From positions 434,001 to 498,000 of the forward strand of contig NZ_CP007056.1 of NCBI RefSeq assembly GCF_000517625.1: a DNA stretch of 64,000 bases, in the 5' to 3' direction. The notes under the pieces were generated by a model. The model ran no database searches, had not been told where the DNA came from, and saw only the letters and a program-made list of their open reading frames with translations. A program made the translations under genes and the position numbers. Source of the DNA: Halostagnicola larsenii XH-48 (GTDB lineage Archaea; Halobacteriota; Halobacteria; Halobacteriales; Natrialbaceae). The first letter of the stretch is position 1. Each line of letters starts with the position of its first letter. This document shows, piece after piece, positions 45,599 to 54,632 of this stretch.

Positions 45599-47155
45599 AT
45601 GGCAGACAGTCAGCCGAGACGATACGACATCCGCGAGTTTGGCGCGACTGGCAACGGAGAGACCCGCGACACCGACGCGATTCAGAACGCACTCGAGGAG
45701 TGTGCCGGATCGGGCGGAACGGTCTTCGTTCCGCCGGGAGAGTACCTGACAGGACCCCTTCAGGTCGGCGATCGAACGACGATACGAATCGAGAACGGCG
45801 CGACGATTCGGTTCGTCGAGGATTACACGGCCTTTCCGACCGTCGAGAGCCGATGGGAGGGGTGGGATCAGTTCGGCTTCCATCCCTGCTTGCACGTCGC
45901 GAACGCGTCGAACGTCGAGATTACCGGACGCGGAACGATCGACGGCTCGGGCGAACACTGGTGGCAGTTCCGCGGACTGCCAGAAGAGGAGTACCCCGAC
46001 GACCTGCGAGAGCGCATCGCGGAGTTCGACGAACGAAACGACCTCCAGGACGACGTGAGTTCGTTCACGCTTCGGCCGCCGCTGCTCCAGATCTACGAGT
46101 CCGAAAACGTCAGTATCTCCGGCGTGACGCTCAAAAACTCGCCGTTCTGGAACACCCACGTCGTTTACTCCGAAGACGTCACGATCACGGACGTCCGAAT
46201 CGAAAACCCGGCGGACGCGCCGAACGGAGACGGAATCGATATCGACTCCTCGTCGTACGTCCGGATCAGCGACACGTTCATCAACGCCGGCGACGACGCG
46301 ATATGCATCAAGTCCGGGAAGGACGAGCAGGGCCGGGAGGTCGCCAGACCGGCCCACAACATCACGGTCACCAACTGTACGGTCAAACACGGCCACGGCG
46401 GCGTCGTCATCGGCAGTGAGACGGCCGCTGGCGTGCATGATGTGACCGTTTCCAACTGCACGTTCACCGATACCGATCGCGGGATTCGCATCAAATCACA
46501 GCGCGGTCGCGGCGGGGTCGTCGAAGACCTCCACTTCGATACGATCGTCATGCGACGGATCGCCTGTCCGTTCGTCGTCAACGGCTACTACTTCACGCCC
46601 ATCGATAGCGATCCCGAACCGGTCGACGAGGGGACGCCGATGGTTCGCAACGTCCACTTCCACAACATCACCGCACGGGACGTCGAATCGGCCGGCTTTT
46701 TCGCCGGGCTTCCGGAACGACGCTTCGAGGGGTTCACGTTCGACAACGTCCACATCGACGCGACGCGCTCGCTCGAGGCGACCAATCTCGATCCGGCGAT
46801 GGCCGACGGCTACGACCAGCGCCACCGCTTTTTCTGCAAGTCGGTCGCCGATATCTCGTTTTCCGACGTTCGAATTCAAACCCCAGACAACCCTGCGTTC
46901 CGCTTCGAGGAGACCGATCTGGTGTCGATCGACGGCCTCGAGATCGAAGACTGGGCATCGAACACCGATCCCGCAATCGAAGTCGACTCGGTCGAGGAAA
47001 CGCGCGTCCGCGACTGTTCGGCTCCCGAGCAAACGGGGACGTTTCTCGAGGTCGATGGGCCGGACACGCGTCGCGTCTCATTCGCTGGCAATCACGGAGA
47101 TTTACAGGAGTACGTCGATATCGGCACTGAGTGCGAGGATCTCACGCTCGAGTAA
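45599..47155 (+). CDS. GH28 polygalacturonase, cytoplasmic
   Basis: A 518-residue parallel beta-helix glycoside hydrolase of family 28. All signature motifs are present: NGDGIDID (209-216, the NxD motif), GDDAICIKSG (231-240, the DD pair), HGHGG (264-268) and RIKS (297-300). The N-terminus (DIREFGATGNGETRDTDAIQNAL) is the usual pectate-lyase-superfamily start. No signal peptide or twin-arginine motif precedes it, so it should act inside the cell on imported oligogalacturonides, probably as an exo-enzyme. This matches cytoplasmic exo-GH28 enzymes known in other pectin users. ThuA-like and IclR genes follow. Confidence 0.94.
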   Translation: MADSQPRRYDIREFGATGNGETRDTDAIQNALEECAGSGGTVFVPPGEYLTGPLQVGDRTTIRIENGATIRFVEDYTAFPTVESRWEGWDQFGFHPCLHVANASNVEITGRGTIDGSGEHWWQFRGLPEEEYPDDLRERIAEFDERNDLQDDVSSFTLRPPLLQIYESENVSISGVTLKNSPFWNTHVVYSEDVTITDVRIENPADAPNGDGIDIDSSSYVRISDTFINAGDDAICIKSGKDEQGREVARPAHNITVTNCTVKHGHGGVVIGSETAAGVHDVTVSNCTFTDTDRGIRIKSQRGRGGVVEDLHFDTIVMRRIACPFVVNGYYFTPIDSDPEPVDEGTPMVRNVHFHNITARDVESAGFFAGLPERRFEGFTFDNVHIDATRSLEATNLDPAMADGYDQRHRFFCKSVADISFSDVRIQTPDNPAFRFEETDLVSIDGLEIEDWASNTDPAIEVDSVEETRVRDCSAPEQTGTFLEVDGPDTRRVSFAGNHGDLQEYVDIGTECEDLTLE

Positions 47156-47257
47156 GCCGAACGCGACGCGAGCACCGAACGCCGCCAATAGCAATCCGCT
47201 GTCTTCGATTTCCTCGAACGAGTCGACTACGAGTGGGGCGAGGGTTTTCGAGTGAAC

Positions 47258-47983
47258 CTACGTATCCTCGAGCGGTTCAATCGGGTCGACTTCCTCCCAG
47301 ACCGCCTCCGCGCCGGTCGTCGGCGCCGCCCAATCGACCGCGTTCGATAGCACCTGACGAACCTCGTCCTGATAGAAAATCGGATAGATTTCGTGCCCCG
47401 GCCGAAACGCGAAGATCCGGCCGCGTCCGCGCCGGTAGCAGAGCCCGGACCGGAACACCTCGCCGCCTTCGAACCACGAGATGAAGACGGTCCGGTCGGG
47501 TTCGGGAACGTCGTAGGGTTCGCCGTACATCTCGGTCGAGGGAATCTCGAACGATTCCTCGAGGCCGTCGGCGATCGGATGACCGGGGTCGGCCACCCAG
47601 ATCCGCTCTTTCTCCCCGCCGTGGCGGTACTTGATGTTACAGGTCGTCCCCATCAGGCGGGTAAACGGCTTCGAGTTCTTCCCCGAGTGGACGGGAACGA
47701 ATCCCATTCCCTCGTGAACGCGGTCGACGACGCGACTCGCAACGTCGTCGCTGACCTCGTCGTTCGCACAGTGAGACCACCAAATCAGGACGTCCGTCTC
47801 CGCCAAAACGTCCTCGGGAAGGCCGTGGGACGGTTCCTGTAACGTCGCCGTGCGGATATCCCGGCCGGGTGCCTCGAGCCCCTCGGCGATCGCGCCGTGG
47901 ATGCCATCCGGGTACAGTTCTCGAACGTCGTCGTCTTCTCGCTCGTGGACGTTTTCGTTCCAGACGGTTACGGTGACTGCCAT
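47258..47983 (-). CDS. ThuA-like domain protein
   Basis: A 241-residue paralogue of the protein at 33873-34613, with [52 protein letters not shown] and AFRPGHEIYPIF. It starts at the ATG 47983, directly before the first strand; the longer frame adds a His/Arg-rich stretch that looks noncoding. It converges on GH28 and is divergent from the IclR gene. The role is unknown, but repeated association with Gfo/Idh/MocA dehydrogenases suggests both act on the same sugar. Confidence 0.88.
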   Translation of the reverse strand: MAVTVTVWNENVHEREDDDVRELYPDGIHGAIAEGLEAPGRDIRTATLQEPSHGLPEDVLAETDVLIWWSHCANDEVSDDVASRVVDRVHEGMGFVPVHSGKNSKPFTRLMGTTCNIKYRHGGEKERIWVADPGHPIADGLEESFEIPSTEMYGEPYDVPEPDRTVFISWFEGGEVFRSGLCYRRGRGRIFAFRPGHEIYPIFYQDEVRQVLSNAVDWAAPTTGAEAVWEEVDPIEPLEDT

Positions 47984-48525
47984 ACGGTGAGTGGTTGGCG
48001 GTGATCGACAAAAGTGTTCGCCTGTGGGACGGTCATCCCGAGAGTGTCGTCGCCGTGTCGTTCCAACGGCGACGCTCGAGCGCGGACGATGCATCGTGGC
48101 GGTCACGCCGCCGACTCCGACGGTCTTCCGTTCTGATCTGCTGTGAGGGACTCACACCGACGGTGTCATCGACCCCGCGAAACCAGACAAGACTGTTCTC
48201 AAACCGAAAATCCCGTCCACCACGGTACGAGACGGTTCTCGGGTTCGGCTACATACGTGCTCGAGACCACTGTGACGCTACTCGAAGAGCGCGGATTCGG
48301 GATCGGTTCGAACGAGGACGACGGATACGATCGATTCGACCGATCCCGTGGTGGGGAGCGATGTTCTTCGTATTACGAGAAGGAGCCAGAGGTAGAGAAA
48401 CAGGTTTCTAATTACAGAACACGATCTGCCCAATGGGAATACATACGTGATCCACCACGTTCGTCGGCGCGTATTCTTCCCAACACGGGAACAGCTTTAT
48501 GTGGTAATGATTCCATTGGTAGGGT
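47984..48525. other. divergent region between ThuA-like and IclR genes
   Basis: About 540 bases. A frame covering 48143-48580 on the plus strand is open but has no recognisable domain, runs over the IclR start and contains mixed low-quality composition; I regard it as noncoding. The right end holds the IclR promoter (TTTAT at 48496-48500). Confidence 0.5.
48496..48500 (+). promoter_or_regulatory. TATA-like box of pectin-side IclR gene
   Basis: TTTAT centred 28 bases upstream of the ATG at 48526. Between it and the start lies GGTAATGATTCCATTGG, a weak inverted repeat that could serve autoregulation. Confidence 0.45.
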
Positions 48526-49299
48526 ATGTCTCACGCTGTGGAAGGAAGTCCGGGACGAACGATCCGGTCGGTACAAATAGCCTTCAACATCATCGACGAA
48601 CTACAGGCACAGAACGGAATCGGCGTAACGGAGCTCGCAACGGAACTCGGTCACTCGAAAAGCACGATCCACAGCCATCTCCGAACGCTCGAGAACCGGG
48701 AGATCATCGTCCGAGAGGACGACGGGTACCGACTGAGTCTCCGCGTTCTCGATATGGCAAACCACGTCCGTAAACAGGTCGAAAACTACGACGTCATCAG
48801 AGAGGAGACCGAAGAGCTCGCTGCCGAAACGGGCGAGATAGCGCAGTTCGGAATGGAAGAACATCAGAAGATATCCTACCTCTACAAGGCAAACGGCGAC
48901 AGAGCCGTCGTCACGGCGTCTCGAGTCGGAACCCAGCAGCCGCTTCACTCCACGTCACTCGGCAAAACGATCCTGGCGTTTCTCCCACCCGAACGGTCAC
49001 AAGAGCTGATCGATTCGATCGACTTCACAAAATCGACGGCGAAGACGGTCAGTAGTCGCGAAGAGCTCCTCGAGGAACTCGAGCGAACGAGAGAACGAGG
49101 GTACGGTATCGACGACGAGGAAAACTTCGAGGGGCTTCGCTGCGTCGCCGCACCGGTCAGAGACGGCGAGTCGATCATGGGTGCGATCAGTATCACCGGC
49201 CCCTCGAGCCGGTTCACCGACGAACGACTTCACGGCGAACTGCCGGAGTACGTGATGCGAGCGGCGAACGTCATCGAGGTCAATACGAAATTCTCGTAG
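48526..49299 (+). CDS. IclR-family transcriptional regulator
   Basis: A 257-residue IclR protein. The winged helix-turn-helix is VTELATELGHSKSTIHSHLRTLENREII, and the effector domain has LHSTSLGKTILAFLPPE and GAISITGPSSRFTDE. In bacteria, IclR regulators such as KdgR control pectin and uronate genes in response to KDG. Placement among GH28, pectate lyase, KdgD-like and DgoD-like genes makes it the likely regulator of this block (inference). It converges on the KdgD-like gene. Confidence 0.92.
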   Translation: MSHAVEGSPGRTIRSVQIAFNIIDELQAQNGIGVTELATELGHSKSTIHSHLRTLENREIIVREDDGYRLSLRVLDMANHVRKQVENYDVIREETEELAAETGEIAQFGMEEHQKISYLYKANGDRAVVTASRVGTQQPLHSTSLGKTILAFLPPERSQELIDSIDFTKSTAKTVSSREELLEELERTRERGYGIDDEENFEGLRCVAAPVRDGESIMGAISITGPSSRFTDERLHGELPEYVMRAANVIEVNTKFS

Positions 49300-49407
49300 C
49301 GAAAATCAACAGCCACTCGCGTACAGCGGCGTCGGGCGCGCGTCGGTTCAAAAAAGGGCGTCGAGACGCGGGTGTGATTCGGTCAGCGTTAAGCGACACT
49401 CCGAGTG

Positions 49408-50346
49408 TTAGTGTAGTAGCGATGCGATATCGTCCTCGAGCTGGTCGTACAGCCGTTCGGCTTTCTGCGTTTCTTCTGGCTCGAGCGGGCGAATGGGTTC
49501 TCGCACGTTGCCGCCGTTGAGCCCGGCGAGTTCGAGCCCTGCTTTGACCACCGGGACGCTGACCGCACCCTCGATTTCGTTCTGACTTCCGGTCTCGTCC
49601 CGAAAGTTCTGATAGGGCAAGCAGATGTTCCGAATCCTGTTGGCGCGCTCGTAGTCGCCCTCCGAGAGCGCATCGAACAGTGCGAGTCCGATCTCCGGCC
49701 GGAAGTTACTGACGCCAGCGGAAAAGCCCTCTGCGCCCTCTGCCCAGAAGGAGACGGCGAACGGCTCTGCAAGACCGTCGACCCAGACGACATCGTCCGC
49801 ACCGGCCTCGACGGCCGCTCCGAGTTTGACCGGGTCTTCGAGTGCGTACTTGATCCCGACGACGCCATCAACGTGGGTAAGGCTGGTAAGGTAATCGATG
49901 GACGGATCGAAGCCGCGGACGTAGGGGACAAGCGGTGTCTCCGTAACCGACGCGAGAGAACGATAGTACTCCAGCAAACCCTGCTCGTGGAGATAGGTGT
50001 GATCCGGTGGCATGATCATCATCGCGTCGGCGCCGATACGATCGTACGCGCGGATCAGTTCCTGTGCGTTCTCGGTGCTCCCGCCGACGCCCGCGAGAAC
50101 GCAGGCGTCTGACGGGAGCGCGTTCACGCTCGTTTCCGCCACATCGACGCGCTCGCTCGTCGAGAGCGAGTGGTACTCGCTGATATTCGCCGTCGCCAGA
50201 AACGTTCTGATACCTCGATCGTACAACTCCTCGGCGTTTTCGGAGATCTTTTCGTATTCGATCTCGAGATTATCGTCAAATGGCGTCAACAGACCGACAG
50301 CAACGCCACGAAGACGGTTCCGTACCTGCTCGGCTGGCAAAGACAT
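49408..50346 (-). CDS. DapA-family lyase/dehydratase, probably KdgD-like
   Basis: A 312-residue class I aldolase-fold protein. The Schiff-base Lys is in GVVGIKYALED (Lys166) and the conserved Tyr in LVPYVRG (Tyr142). The MMIMPPDHTY segment and the C-terminal SVPVVKAGLELAGLNGGNVREPI resemble 5-dehydro-4-deoxyglucarate dehydratase (KdgD) more than dihydrodipicolinate synthase. KdgD would convert the product of hexarate dehydration to 2-oxoglutarate semialdehyde. A KDG aldolase role is the main alternative. A TATA-like box at 50371-50377 is 28 bases upstream. Confidence 0.82.
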   Translation of the reverse strand: MSLPAEQVRNRLRGVAVGLLTPFDDNLEIEYEKISENAEELYDRGIRTFLATANISEYHSLSTSERVDVAETSVNALPSDACVLAGVGGSTENAQELIRAYDRIGADAMMIMPPDHTYLHEQGLLEYYRSLASVTETPLVPYVRGFDPSIDYLTSLTHVDGVVGIKYALEDPVKLGAAVEAGADDVVWVDGLAEPFAVSFWAEGAEGFSAGVSNFRPEIGLALFDALSEGDYERANRIRNICLPYQNFRDETGSQNEIEGAVSVPVVKAGLELAGLNGGNVREPIRPLEPEETQKAERLYDQLEDDIASLLH

Positions 50347-50370
50347 AGAATTTACCTGTATCGCACACAG

Positions 50371-50377
50371 TATAAAT
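50371..50377 (-). promoter_or_regulatory. TATA-like box for KdgD-like gene
   Basis: ATTTATA on the minus strand, centred 28 bases from the ATG at 50346. Confidence 0.55.
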
Positions 50378-50692
50378 CCATCGTCTGGTACCCATCTTGG
50401 ACAGCGTCTGGGTCGGTAGTCTCATCGTCGGATACTCACCAATTACACAGCAGACTGTGTAAAGAGAACAAATGTGGAAATCAGTTCGCTGAAATTAGCT
50501 ACCCAGACTCAAGAGAGATGACCAGGTAGCAGTCAATCGTTTTCCTTTCAATAAATACACCACTCTCAGTAATCGAACCATCACCCCCACTACTCGTGAC
50601 TATCTATGACGATTATACTAGCGCTGTCTATATGAGGGCCCAAGGAACGTACCCACCGGACAGTTAATCCCCTCTTCCTAGAGTCTCCGGAA

Positions 50693-50704
50693 CGTTCAAG
50701 AACG
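50693..50704. promoter_or_regulatory. candidate operator CGTTC-AA-GAACG
   Basis: A perfect inverted repeat with the same TCAAGA centre as the 27562-27575 site, 22 bases upstream of the DgoD-like start. Position between expected TATA site and start suits a repressor. Confidence 0.35.
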
Positions 50705-50725
50705 AACCGCCCGCATCCACACAGG

Positions 50726-51901
50726 ATGTACGTAACGGAATACGACCTCTACGCGGTGCCGCCGCGCTGGCAGTTCCTCAGACTCGAGACGAGCGACGGC
50801 CGCGTCGGCTGGGGCGAAGTCTACACCAAGTGGCACTTCGCGGGCGATAGCGAGCCGGCGACCCGGAACGCGGTCGACCAACTGATGCACCAGTACGTTC
50901 TCGGAGAGGACCCGAGTCGCATCGAGTACCTCTGGCAGGCGATGTACCGGAGCAGCTTCTACCGGGGCGGACCGATTCACATGAGCGCCATCGCCGGCAT
51001 CGACGAGGCGCTGTGGGACCTGAAAGGGAAAGCCGCAGGGATGCCGGTCTACGAACTACTGGGTGGGCCCGCGCGCGATCGGGTCCGTCTCTACGAACAC
51101 GTCAGAGCACACAATGGCAACGACGTGACGGATCCAGCCGCCGTGGCCGCCGACCAGGCTCGCGAGCACGTCGAGCGCGGATTTACCGCCGTAAAGCTGG
51201 TCCCGACCGGCGGCCTCGAGTTGATCGACACACCGGCAGCGATCGAGAGCGCACGCGATATCGTCGGTGCCGTCCGCGAGGCCGTCGGCCCTGATATCGA
51301 TGTCGCGCTCGACTTCCACGGTCGCACCTCAAAAGCCATGGCTCGTCGACTCACGCGTGCGCTCGAGGAGTTCGACCCGATGTTCGTCGAGGAGCCGGCC
51401 ACCCCCGAACACGGCCACGCGCTCGAGCGAATCGCCGAGGGGACGACGGCTCCGATCGCGACCGGCGAACGGCTCTACACGCGGGGCGAGTTTCGGCCGC
51501 TCCTCGAGGCCGACGCGGTCGACGTCGTCCAGCCGGACGTCTCGAGCGCCGGCGGGATCACCGAGACGAAAAAGATCGCCGATCTGGCCGCGACCTACGA
51601 CGCCTCGATCGCACCCCACTGCCCGATCGGGCCGATCGCGCTGGCGGCGTCGTTGCACGTCGACGCAGTCGCGCCGAACGCGCTGATCCAGGAACAGGTT
51701 ATCCTCGAGGACGAGACGGCGATGGGGTACGTCGAGAACGACGAGCTGTTCGAGCCGAACGACGGCTACCTCGAGCTACCCGAGAAACCGGGCCTCGGGA
51801 TCGAAATCGACGAGGATCGCGTTCAGGAGCTCGCGGGAACGAACCTCGCGTTCGATCGGTCGCCGGGCCACCGCGCCGATGGAAGTGTCGGCGAGCGGTA
51901 A
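50726..51901 (+). CDS. dgoD: enolase-superfamily sugar-acid dehydratase (D-galactonate dehydratase-like)
   Basis: A 391-residue mandelate racemase/muconate lactonizing family enzyme. PPRWQFLRLET, YRGGPIHMSAIAGIDEALWDLKGK and the active-site series DFHGR (Asp196, His198), EEP (222-223), TGERLYTR (Glu248), QPDVSSAGGITE and APHCPIGPIALAASLH (His298) follow E. coli DgoD closely. The reaction would be galactonate (or a related aldonate) to 2-keto-3-deoxygalactonate plus water, feeding the PfkB kinase and KDPG aldolase. Gluconate or another aldonate is a possible substrate in haloarchaea. Divergent from the KdgD-like gene. Confidence 0.88.
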   Translation: MYVTEYDLYAVPPRWQFLRLETSDGRVGWGEVYTKWHFAGDSEPATRNAVDQLMHQYVLGEDPSRIEYLWQAMYRSSFYRGGPIHMSAIAGIDEALWDLKGKAAGMPVYELLGGPARDRVRLYEHVRAHNGNDVTDPAAVAADQAREHVERGFTAVKLVPTGGLELIDTPAAIESARDIVGAVREAVGPDIDVALDFHGRTSKAMARRLTRALEEFDPMFVEEPATPEHGHALERIAEGTTAPIATGERLYTRGEFRPLLEADAVDVVQPDVSSAGGITETKKIADLAATYDASIAPHCPIGPIALAASLHVDAVAPNALIQEQVILEDETAMGYVENDELFEPNDGYLELPEKPGLGIEIDEDRVQELAGTNLAFDRSPGHRADGSVGER

Positions 51902-51952
51902 CCGGCTCGACGAGTCACACGAGCAAGTCGCCCAGCAGCCGCTTCCGGGAGA

Positions 51953-54367
51953 TTACTGACCCGTTTCGACGACTTGCGCCCAGTCCTCGAGCCACGCACG
52001 CAGCCCCGAGTCGGGAACCTCGAGCGTGTGCGTGGTGCCACCGTGATCGGGGTAGCCGCCGGCCTCCGCTGCGCTATCGGGGATGTCGGAGAACCCGGCG
52101 TTGTCCTCGTTTGGATCGACATCCAGCGAGCCCCATCGGTCGGTGATCTGACTGACGACCTTCTCTTCCTGATAGATCCGATCGGCGGGTCGCGCGCCTG
52201 CGAACGTTTTGTTATGGCTCTCTACATCCCCGGCTGGGAGCGCCTCGAGGCCACTCGGCCACAACGGTGGTGAGTCAAGTTCAGTTGCGACGTCGGAGAA
52301 CGGTCGTCCGTCGAGTGGCGGATCGGCGACATAGTTGTCCGCCATGTAGACGCTTCCGTCGCCGAAGACGATCGGATCCCGGAAGCTAAAGCGATGAATG
52401 TAGGCGTTGCCCACGACCGCGGCCTCGGCGCTGTCGTCGATCCAGATAGCTTTGTCGTGGTAGAAGTTGAGTCCGTTGACCACGACGGTCCGCGTGTCGG
52501 ATTTCAGCCGCGGGTTGCGGTCGTTGTTCTTGGCGTAAATGGTCCCCAGAATCGCGACGTTGTCCGCACCGTCGCCGACCAGCGTCCCGTTGGAGTTCTC
52601 TTCGGGATCCTCGAGGCCCTCGGCGATCATGCAGTTCGCGATCGTCGTGTCGGTCGAGTCGTAGCCAACCGAGAGATTCTCGTCGCGACCCCAGAAGGCT
52701 GTACAGTGGTTGAAAATGACGTTCTCGGTACCGTCGGCGCTGTTCATCGGGTCCGTTCCCTCGCCGCCACTCTCGTCGCCGCGGAAGACCCGAACGTGCT
52801 CGAGGACGACGTTACTGGCGTCGGCCTGAACGAACCCGTTGGTGAACGTGACGCCGGGAGAGGGAGCGGTCTGACCGGCTACCCAGCAGTAGGGCTCCGT
52901 GATCTCGAGTTCCTGATTTTCCAGATTGAGGACACCGCTGACCTCGAAGACGATCAGTCGCGGTCCCTCCGTCTGGAAGGCATCCTCGATGGTCCCGGCG
53001 TCCAGTTCCGTGATCGTGATAACCTGAACGTCGTCATCGAACCAGTCCACGTCCGCGAAGCCGTCCTCGAGGTCGAAGTGCGACCCCCCGTCGGCTCCGG
53101 TGCCTACCGTCGTCGAAAACGTCGCCGTCGATCCTGTGTCGGTATCGCCGTCGGCAGCTTCGACGACGGCACGGTACTCGTAGTCAGTCTCGGGGGAGAG
53201 CCCGTAAATCGTGGTTTCGAACTCGCCGGGTTCCGAGAGCGTCCGACTTCCGGATTCCTGCCAGTCATCCCCGCCGGTCTCGCGGTACTCGAACGAGATC
53301 AGCGCCTCGTCGGCTTGGCCACCGATGGCCTCGAGCGTGCCCGAAAGCGTTGCAGACGACGAGGCAGTGTCGACCGCTGTGCCGGTCGTGACGCTCGGGT
53401 CCGTATCCTCCTCGAGCGTCGTAAACGAGACGATCGTCCCATCGTCGGACTCGCCGTCACTTGCTTCGGCGACGGCACGGTACTCGTAGTCGGTCTCGGG
53501 TGAGAGCCCGGTCAGATCGACATCGACCGCGCCCGGTTCGGTGACCGTCTCCGTCGTCGACATCGTCCACGAGCCACCGGACTCGCGATACTCGATACCG
53601 ATGTCGGCCGAGGCGGCCCCGCCAAGCGAGGGGAGGCTACTCGAGAGCGTCGCGGACGACGAGGTGATGTCCGTGGCCGAGCCCGTTATGATCAGCGGCC
53701 CGGTCTCTCCGGAGCTGCTTCCCGAAGCGCTGCCGGGTACGTCGACATCGCCGACATCCTGACTTTCGACGGGGCCGACGCCGCTGAGACTCGAGAACGT
53801 CGCCTCACAGAGCGTTCCAGTGTTGTGGCTCGTAACTGCCAACCCAAGGAATGCGCTCTCGCCAAACGACAACGAGAGTTCGGCCATGAGCGTCCAGTTC
53901 GTCCCGTCCTCCGAGGCGTACGCCCGGATCGTATCATCGGTCCGGACGAGCCGCTGCCAGGCGGCATCGATCGTCCCTCCATCGAGTTCGCTCTCGTCTT
54001 CGCCGGCGTCGGACGTGAGACTCGTCGACTCGCCGCCGGCCGTCGGTCGCCACTGGAGAGTCGTGTGGTCCGGGGTCGTCCGAGCCATCACGTTCTTTGC
54101 GTCCGCATCGAGCGACTCCCTGAGCATTAGCCCCGCTTTGGCGTACTCGTCGGTATCCTCGACGCTATCGACTCTGACGGCCGCGTCGAAATTCACGCCG
54201 ACATCCGTGAAGTAGTAGTGGAACTCGTCCGCGTCGTTCCAGATGTCCGAACCGCCGCCCTCGACCGTGATCTCACTCGATTGGCCGATGACTGGACCGC
54301 TCACGACGGCGGTACCGATACTTCCTGCTCCAAGTACGCGTAAGAACGTACGTCTGTTGTGGGTCAT
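51953..54367 (-). CDS. exported multidomain pectate lyase (PL1-type) with fibronectin-III-like repeats
   Basis: An 804-residue secreted protein. A twin-arginine signal (NRRTFLRVLGAGSIG, residues 4-30) starts it. A concanavalin-like/DUF1349-type domain (about 33-198) follows, then two Fn3-like repeats (about 225-317 and 324-420; both end ETDYEYRAV.EA.DG). The C-terminal PL1-type pectate lyase domain (about 427-804) has YCWVAGQTAPSPGVTF, FNHCTAFWGRDENLSVGYD and NPRLKSDT. It should cut polygalacturonate outside the cell, with the extra modules binding sugar or cell surface. It lies next to a smaller paralogue on the same strand; AT-rich DNA with TATA-like sequences (54386-54402) precedes it. Confidence 0.9.
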   Translation of the reverse strand: MTHNRRTFLRVLGAGSIGTAVVSGPVIGQSSEITVEGGGSDIWNDADEFHYYFTDVGVNFDAAVRVDSVEDTDEYAKAGLMLRESLDADAKNVMARTTPDHTTLQWRPTAGGESTSLTSDAGEDESELDGGTIDAAWQRLVRTDDTIRAYASEDGTNWTLMAELSLSFGESAFLGLAVTSHNTGTLCEATFSSLSGVGPVESQDVGDVDVPGSASGSSSGETGPLIITGSATDITSSSATLSSSLPSLGGAASADIGIEYRESGGSWTMSTTETVTEPGAVDVDLTGLSPETDYEYRAVAEASDGESDDGTIVSFTTLEEDTDPSVTTGTAVDTASSSATLSGTLEAIGGQADEALISFEYRETGGDDWQESGSRTLSEPGEFETTIYGLSPETDYEYRAVVEAADGDTDTGSTATFSTTVGTGADGGSHFDLEDGFADVDWFDDDVQVITITELDAGTIEDAFQTEGPRLIVFEVSGVLNLENQELEITEPYCWVAGQTAPSPGVTFTNGFVQADASNVVLEHVRVFRGDESGGEGTDPMNSADGTENVIFNHCTAFWGRDENLSVGYDSTDTTIANCMIAEGLEDPEENSNGTLVGDGADNVAILGTIYAKNNDRNPRLKSDTRTVVVNGLNFYHDKAIWIDDSAEAAVVGNAYIHRFSFRDPIVFGDGSVYMADNYVADPPLDGRPFSDVATELDSPPLWPSGLEALPAGDVESHNKTFAGARPADRIYQEEKVVSQITDRWGSLDVDPNEDNAGFSDIPDSAAEAGGYPDHGGTTHTLEVPDSGLRAWLEDWAQVVETGQ
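53165..53204. repeat. Fn3-encoding direct repeat, copy 1
   Basis: A 40-base stretch matching 53471-53510 at 38 of 40 positions, offset 306 bases (102 codons). It encodes the conserved TGLSPETDYEYRAV-type end of the Fn3-like module. Confidence 0.8.
53471..53510. repeat. Fn3-encoding direct repeat, copy 2
   Basis: Partner of 53165-53204. The near identity at the DNA level suggests recent duplication or gene conversion of the module. Confidence 0.8.
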
Positions 54368-54632
54368 TTATTGACACCGATATCACAATATAGCCAATAT
54401 AACAAAAGTTTTTCTAGGAAAAAAATATAATTTAATAACTTCGTATGAGTAGAGATATCGCTACGTATCCGCAAGAAAGAGCAACGCCGTCACGCTGCCC
54501 GCCATTCGTCGGGTATTCCCAGGCGATAGCCTCGTCGCCTCTACACCGAATCGAACGCCCAGCGCTGGTTAGCGCCGCCGGTATCAGGGCGCTGGTCCGT
54601 TCTTCGCCGCTAACTGTGGACCACAGAGTTCA

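Larger units (their letters stand above)
50347..50725. promoter_or_regulatory. divergent promoter region between KdgD-like and DgoD-like genes
   Basis: 379 bases, AT-rich in the middle, no gene. The TATA-like box TATAAAT (50371-50377) serves the leftward gene. A perfect inverted repeat CGTTC-AA-GAACG (50693-50704) lies 22 bases upstream of the rightward ATG. Confidence 0.55.

Noticed and set aside
48143-48580. 145-codon frame overlapping the pectin-side IclR start
   Set aside because: It would overlap the well-supported IclR gene and its TATA box, and shows no recognisable domain.
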